DNA of 64,000 nt from Ischnura elegans. Lineage: Eukaryota; Arthropoda; Insecta; Odonata; Coenagrionidae. The position numbers and the translations under genes are program-made. The notes beneath the pieces are model-generated. The model was not told the DNA's origin and did no database searches. It saw nothing but the letters and a program-made list of their open reading frames with translations. The stretch lies in NCBI RefSeq assembly GCF_921293095.1, contig NC_060259.1:43071812-43135811 (forward strand). Direction: 5' to 3'. Below, in pieces: positions 60,504 to 64,000 of this stretch (position 1 is its first letter; each line of letters begins with the position of its first letter).

Positions 60504-62159
60504 TCGCAGCAAAAATATGCTGATTGCAACTGTAATACCAAAATGATTGAGAAAAAAATCGGCGCAAATATTATCAAAACCACTGAACTGGAACCACACA
60601 ATGTACTCTGAAAATTTGTTGACTATAGGTTAAGTTTGAACCGAGTAATTGGTGGAGGAAAAAAGAGCTACCGAGACCTATCATGGAACGGAGGCACAAT
60701 TTGAAATATTAACATTTAAAAATCATAATTTCAGGATGCATTTTTTTAACGATTATGGTATTTACATAGCAAAAATATGCTGATTTAAAAATCAAAATAT
60801 CCGCTTACGATTAATCATAGATGATAGTCTTAACTTGGCAAAAATATGTAGAGAACAACTATAATAAAAAATTACTGTGACAAAATCAGGCTCAAATCGC
60901 ATCAAAACCACTGAAACCACTCTATGTACTCTCAAAATTTGTAGGTACCTGATAAAGTTAGAAGAGAGTAATTTCTGGTGAAAAAAGAACGACCGAGAGC
61001 GATAATGGAAAAAAGGCCGATTTTGTGAAAAGGTGGCCCAATTACAAAAAAATGGACCACCTTACTATGTTTTCAAGAAATTGCATTTGAAGATCAAAAT
61101 TTTATCATGCGAATTTATTGACGATGATGGTCCAAGCATAGCAAAAATATTCTGATTTAAACAGGAATACAAAAAAAGCTGTGAAAGAAACGAGTATTGA
61201 TCACGTCAAAACCTCTGGAAACACTATTACTCTGAAAATTTGTCGATAATAGCTAAGTTTCAAGCGAGTAATTCGTGGTATTTGAAAATCAGAATTTTTA
61301 CATAGGAATTTTAAAAGACGGTTGTCTTAACATAGCAAAATTATGCTGATGCAACTAAAATACCAAAATGGCTGCGACAAAAAAGAGGAAAGATTTGAAA
61401 ATCATAGTTTTTTTTAACTCGAATTTTCAACGATGATTGTCAGAACATAACCAAAGTATGCTCATTGCCACTAAAATAATAAACGACTGCGACAGAAACA
61501 GGCAAAAATCGCATCATAACCACTGGAACCACTCCATGTACTCTGAACATTAGTGGATAGCAGGCTAAGTTTGAAGCGAGTGATTCGTGGAGGAAAAAAA
61601 GGCGCAAGCGAGTGGGGTTTTGATGCGTTCTTTGAAGCAGCAAGGGGTGGTGTATTCTTTGCAATTTGCATCCAACCATCCTCACCTCGCCACTCGTCTA
61701 CTCCTCTTCAGTGTACCGAGGTAATTGCCTTTTTCGCCCGCCCTAACAGTTTTCCCCTTTGCAATCAATACGAGCAGCGGTGCATCCCGTCCCCTCCCCT
61801 CTCTACCCGCTAACCCCCTCGCCGATTAAGAAGGGTTACTTATTCTGACGTCTGCCGTCTCCCTCATGCAAAATTCGGAAACTTAACTTGTGACGTCAAG
61901 CTCCCCTACAGTGCCTTCGCCTGAAGCACCACATCAGTCCCTCCCTCTCGCCGGCATCTCAGTGATCATCTTCAAACTTCGTTTGCTGCTCGCAGCAAGA
62001 GACGGGAATTCTTCCGTTTTCACTTTTACTCAGCCAACTTCGCATGATGGGTTCCACGGAATGTCGCATGACTTCTACCGGGGTTTGTTTCTTTCACTGA
62101 TGTGAAGGAGATTAACCTCCGCAATTCGTATTCCTTAAGAATCAAGTAAATGTTTAATA

Positions 62160-62272
62160 TACATCTACATATTACTCCGCAAGCCGCCTAAAAAGGCGTG
62201 TGGCATGGGGTGTTACGACAGCAGCAATTGACGCATAAAAAGCCGGTGCTCAAACAAAATTACTACTGCTTA
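62160..62272 (-). mobile_element. LINE 3' end, copy 5, split by a MITE
   Basis: The tail is at 62160-62180 (CTACATATTACTCCGCAAGC). The element is cut at the TTAA at 62273 by the MITE 62277-62492 and resumes at 62497 for about 28 bases before the next tandem unit. Confidence 0.7.
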
Positions 62273-62276
62273 TTAA

Positions 62277-62492
62277 CCCTTTCTAACCCAGAGCTGTTTC
62301 TGGGAGAAAACAAATTTCAAGATTTTTCATTTTGAAAACATGAAAATTTTACAGTCAATAATACTAGCAGCTAAATATTTCGTCATTAAAATTTATACTA
62401 CAAAATAATATTTAGTTTAGATATCCCCTAAATAGAGCTGAAAGTTTAAACACTTTTGATGTTACTTAGAAGCAACAATGGGTTATAAAGGG
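62277..62492. mobile_element. MITE with TTAA target duplication (piggyBac-type)
   Basis: 216 bp between TTAA at 62273-62276 and 62493-62496. The inverted ends are CCCTTTCTAACCCA and, read inward from the right, CCCTTTATAACCCA. TTAA duplications with CCC ends are typical of piggyBac-mobilised elements. Unit B of the tandem duplication shows the empty site (CTTATTAAAAGTC). Confidence 0.85.
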
Positions 62493-62619
62493 TTAAAAGT
62501 CTTTGATGGTTCTGGGGAAAAACGTCGCATGACTTCTACCGGGGTTTGTTTATTTCTCTGATGTGAAGGAGATAAACCTCTGGAATTGCTATTCCTTATG
62601 AATCAAGTAAATGTTTAAT

Positions 62620-62822
62620 ATACATCTACATATTACCCCGCAAGCCGCCTAAAAAGGCGTCTGGCATGGAATGTTACGATAGCAGCAATTGACGTATAAA
62701 AAGCCAATGCTCAAACAATATTACGACTGCTTATTAAAAGTCCTTTATGGTACGGGGGAAAAACATATTCCCGTATCTGTCCGTTCGGCAAAATATCACT
62801 CTTAATTTATCGCGCACTAATA
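62620..62822 (-). mobile_element. LINE 3' end, copy 6
   Basis: Second unit of the local tandem duplication, without the MITE. It continues further into the element (GTTCGGCAAAATAT at about 62785, then the TTAATTTATCGC block). Confidence 0.7.
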
Positions 62823-63689
62823 TGTAAATGTTGGCCCTCGCTATTTACTGTTGCATTGATTTTAACACTTGAATTTGATGGAAGCCCATTTGCAATTCGT
62901 TGCCTCAGTTGTCTTCATGGAATCAATTTAACATAATCAAATTGAAAAAAAAACTTTCACATCACCACCAGATGATGACGTTTCACGTCAAAACCTAGGT
63001 CGTACAATATTTAATTTATGAGGAATTATAATTTTTTTACATTCATTATGAATGCTCTTTTAATTGTGTATTTCTGTAAATGTAGTCAATTTTTTATAAT
63101 AATTATATTTTTGATTAGTCTGATGGATTGGCCGAATGTTACTAATTACTACTAATATTACTGACATCCTTCCAGGCCAAATTTGGAAAAAAGTCATTGT
63201 ATTGGATACCGGAAAATTCTGGAAAAATTTTATTCTGTAAACCCTGAACAACGTAAAATGATGACGATAATTTACCAGAGTGATTCGTGTGAAACACTTT
63301 TGGTGAGTGTGCCAATTTAAGCCAAAGATTGAGCTTTTTGAAGGGAACTACAATGGAATGTGATTTTCTTATTTTTTGAGATTGATGGTGTTGCAACCGA
63401 TATTAATTTAATTTCCAATGGTTTAGTTAGGAAACGAACTACAATGGTAACCATAGAGGGTTATAAAAGTTGATGAATCAAATGCATGGACCTTCACTGG
63501 ATGATTTTGTGCAATACATAATACGCACATTGTGCTTCAACCCGATATTTGTTTTTTTAGGTCAGGTTAAACCTCATCCCGACCTATACTACTTGCGTAT
63601 GGATTTCATAATATAGGTTGGGTCTGATTCTCTTCCTGAGCCTCCTCGGGGATATTATGTGGTAATATACAAAGGATATTTTATATTAA

Positions 63690-63885
63690 GGATATGAGGA
63701 GATATTTTGCGGAACGGATAGTAGGTAATATAGGAATTCGTTTTCCCCAGAGCGTTATGGACTTTAATAGATGCTAGTCGTAATTTTACTTTGAACGTTT
63801 TCTTATCATACGGAAACGGCTGGTATCCTGACACTCTCTGCCATACGCTTTTCTGCCGGCTTGCGGAGTAGTATTTAGATGTAGA
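63690..63885 (+). mobile_element. LINE 3' end, copy 7
   Basis: Truncated at the GAGATATTTTGCGGAACGG block near 63700; it ends GCCGGCTTGCGGAGTAG with a TTTAGATGTAGATG tail. Confidence 0.65.
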
Positions 63886-64000
63886 TGAAAAGCTTCGCCC
63901 GATTTGGTATCTTGAAGCTTCGGTCAGCAGTCCAATGCGTCCCCTAAATATATTGGGTTGTGTAAAAAGTTATATTTCTCAAAGTGCCACTAAAAATTAT

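Larger units (their letters stand above)
58600..61610 (+). repeat. Degenerate tandem array, unit up to about 300 bp, with nested insertions
   Basis: Units carry, in order, CGATGATGGTCTTAGCATAG, GCAAAAATATGCTGATT, GGCTGTGACAAAAACAGGC, CATCAAAACCACTGGAACC and TCTGAAAATTTG. The GCAAAAATATG anchor recurs near 60008, 60508, 60770, 60847, 61141, 61337 and 61450, with an early unit at 58640. An RTE-like remnant (59580-60003) and a MITE (60276-60503) sit inside. Divergence is high. Confidence 0.7.
62064..62750 (+). repeat. Tandem duplication of about 240 bp, one unit carrying a MITE
   Basis: Unit A 62064-62524 and unit B from 62525 share CGCATGACTTCTACCGGGG, GATGTGAAGGAGAT, ATCAAGTAAATGTTTAATAT and the LINE 3' end. 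Without the 220-bp MITE and its TTAA, unit A is about 241 bp. Confidence 0.8.

Noticed and set aside
1-64000. CRISPR array, rRNA, phage or bacterial operons
   Set aside because: No regular short repeats with unique spacers, no rRNA signatures and no closely packed coding genes; the tandem arrays found have long, diverged units.

Overview
The window is nuclear DNA of an arthropod, most likely an insect with a large, repeat-rich genome. The evidence is one conserved neuropeptide-receptor exon whose family is arthropod-typical, AT-rich non-coding DNA, and dense layers of old transposable elements. No bacterial-style operons, CRISPR arrays, rRNA genes or standard tRNA genes are visible. I cannot name the species.

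The only convincing host gene is on the minus strand at 23248-23974: the last coding exon of a rhodopsin-like GPCR that reads as the SIFamide neuropeptide receptor. It begins inside the Arg codon of the DRY/DRF motif and carries TM4 to TM7 plus the C-terminal tail. No exon for the N-terminus or TM1-TM3 was found between 24000 and 64000. If the gene is intact, everything to the right is probably one intron longer than 40 kb.

The rest is mostly mobile-element debris. 1-7.9 kb: diverged direct repeats, a MITE (second copy at 36.6 kb), a foldback repeat and a mariner-like remnant. 7.97-10.71 kb: a hAT-like element with an 8-bp target duplication and two later insertions inside it. 11.8-12.1 kb: a GIY-YIG endonuclease remnant of a Penelope-like element. 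18-30 kb: three-prime ends of one LINE family, including an 800-bp inverted repeat around a 2.1-kb core. 32.7-33.1, 37.9-38.8, 48.1-48.5, 49.7-50.0 and 59.6-60.0 kb: LINE reverse-transcriptase remnants. 39.96-42.58 kb: a DNA transposon with 600-bp inverted ends and a broken DDE transposase. 42.7-44.7 kb: three head-to-head foldback insertions. 50.6-52.2 and 58.6-61.6 kb: degenerate tandem arrays. 62.0-62.8 kb: a tandem duplication later hit by a TTAA-targeted MITE.

The most unusual signal is a repeated insertion architecture. At 42.7, 43.7, 44.4 and 56.5 kb, two copies of the same short sequence lie head to head. One copy is longer at its outer end, and the whole is bounded by a 10-15 bp direct repeat. 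Two are built from tRNA-like SINE heads, one from a promoter-bearing Penelope-like end, and one from an unknown sequence. This fits reverse transcription that folds back on itself before integration, acting on unrelated templates; the mechanism is inference.
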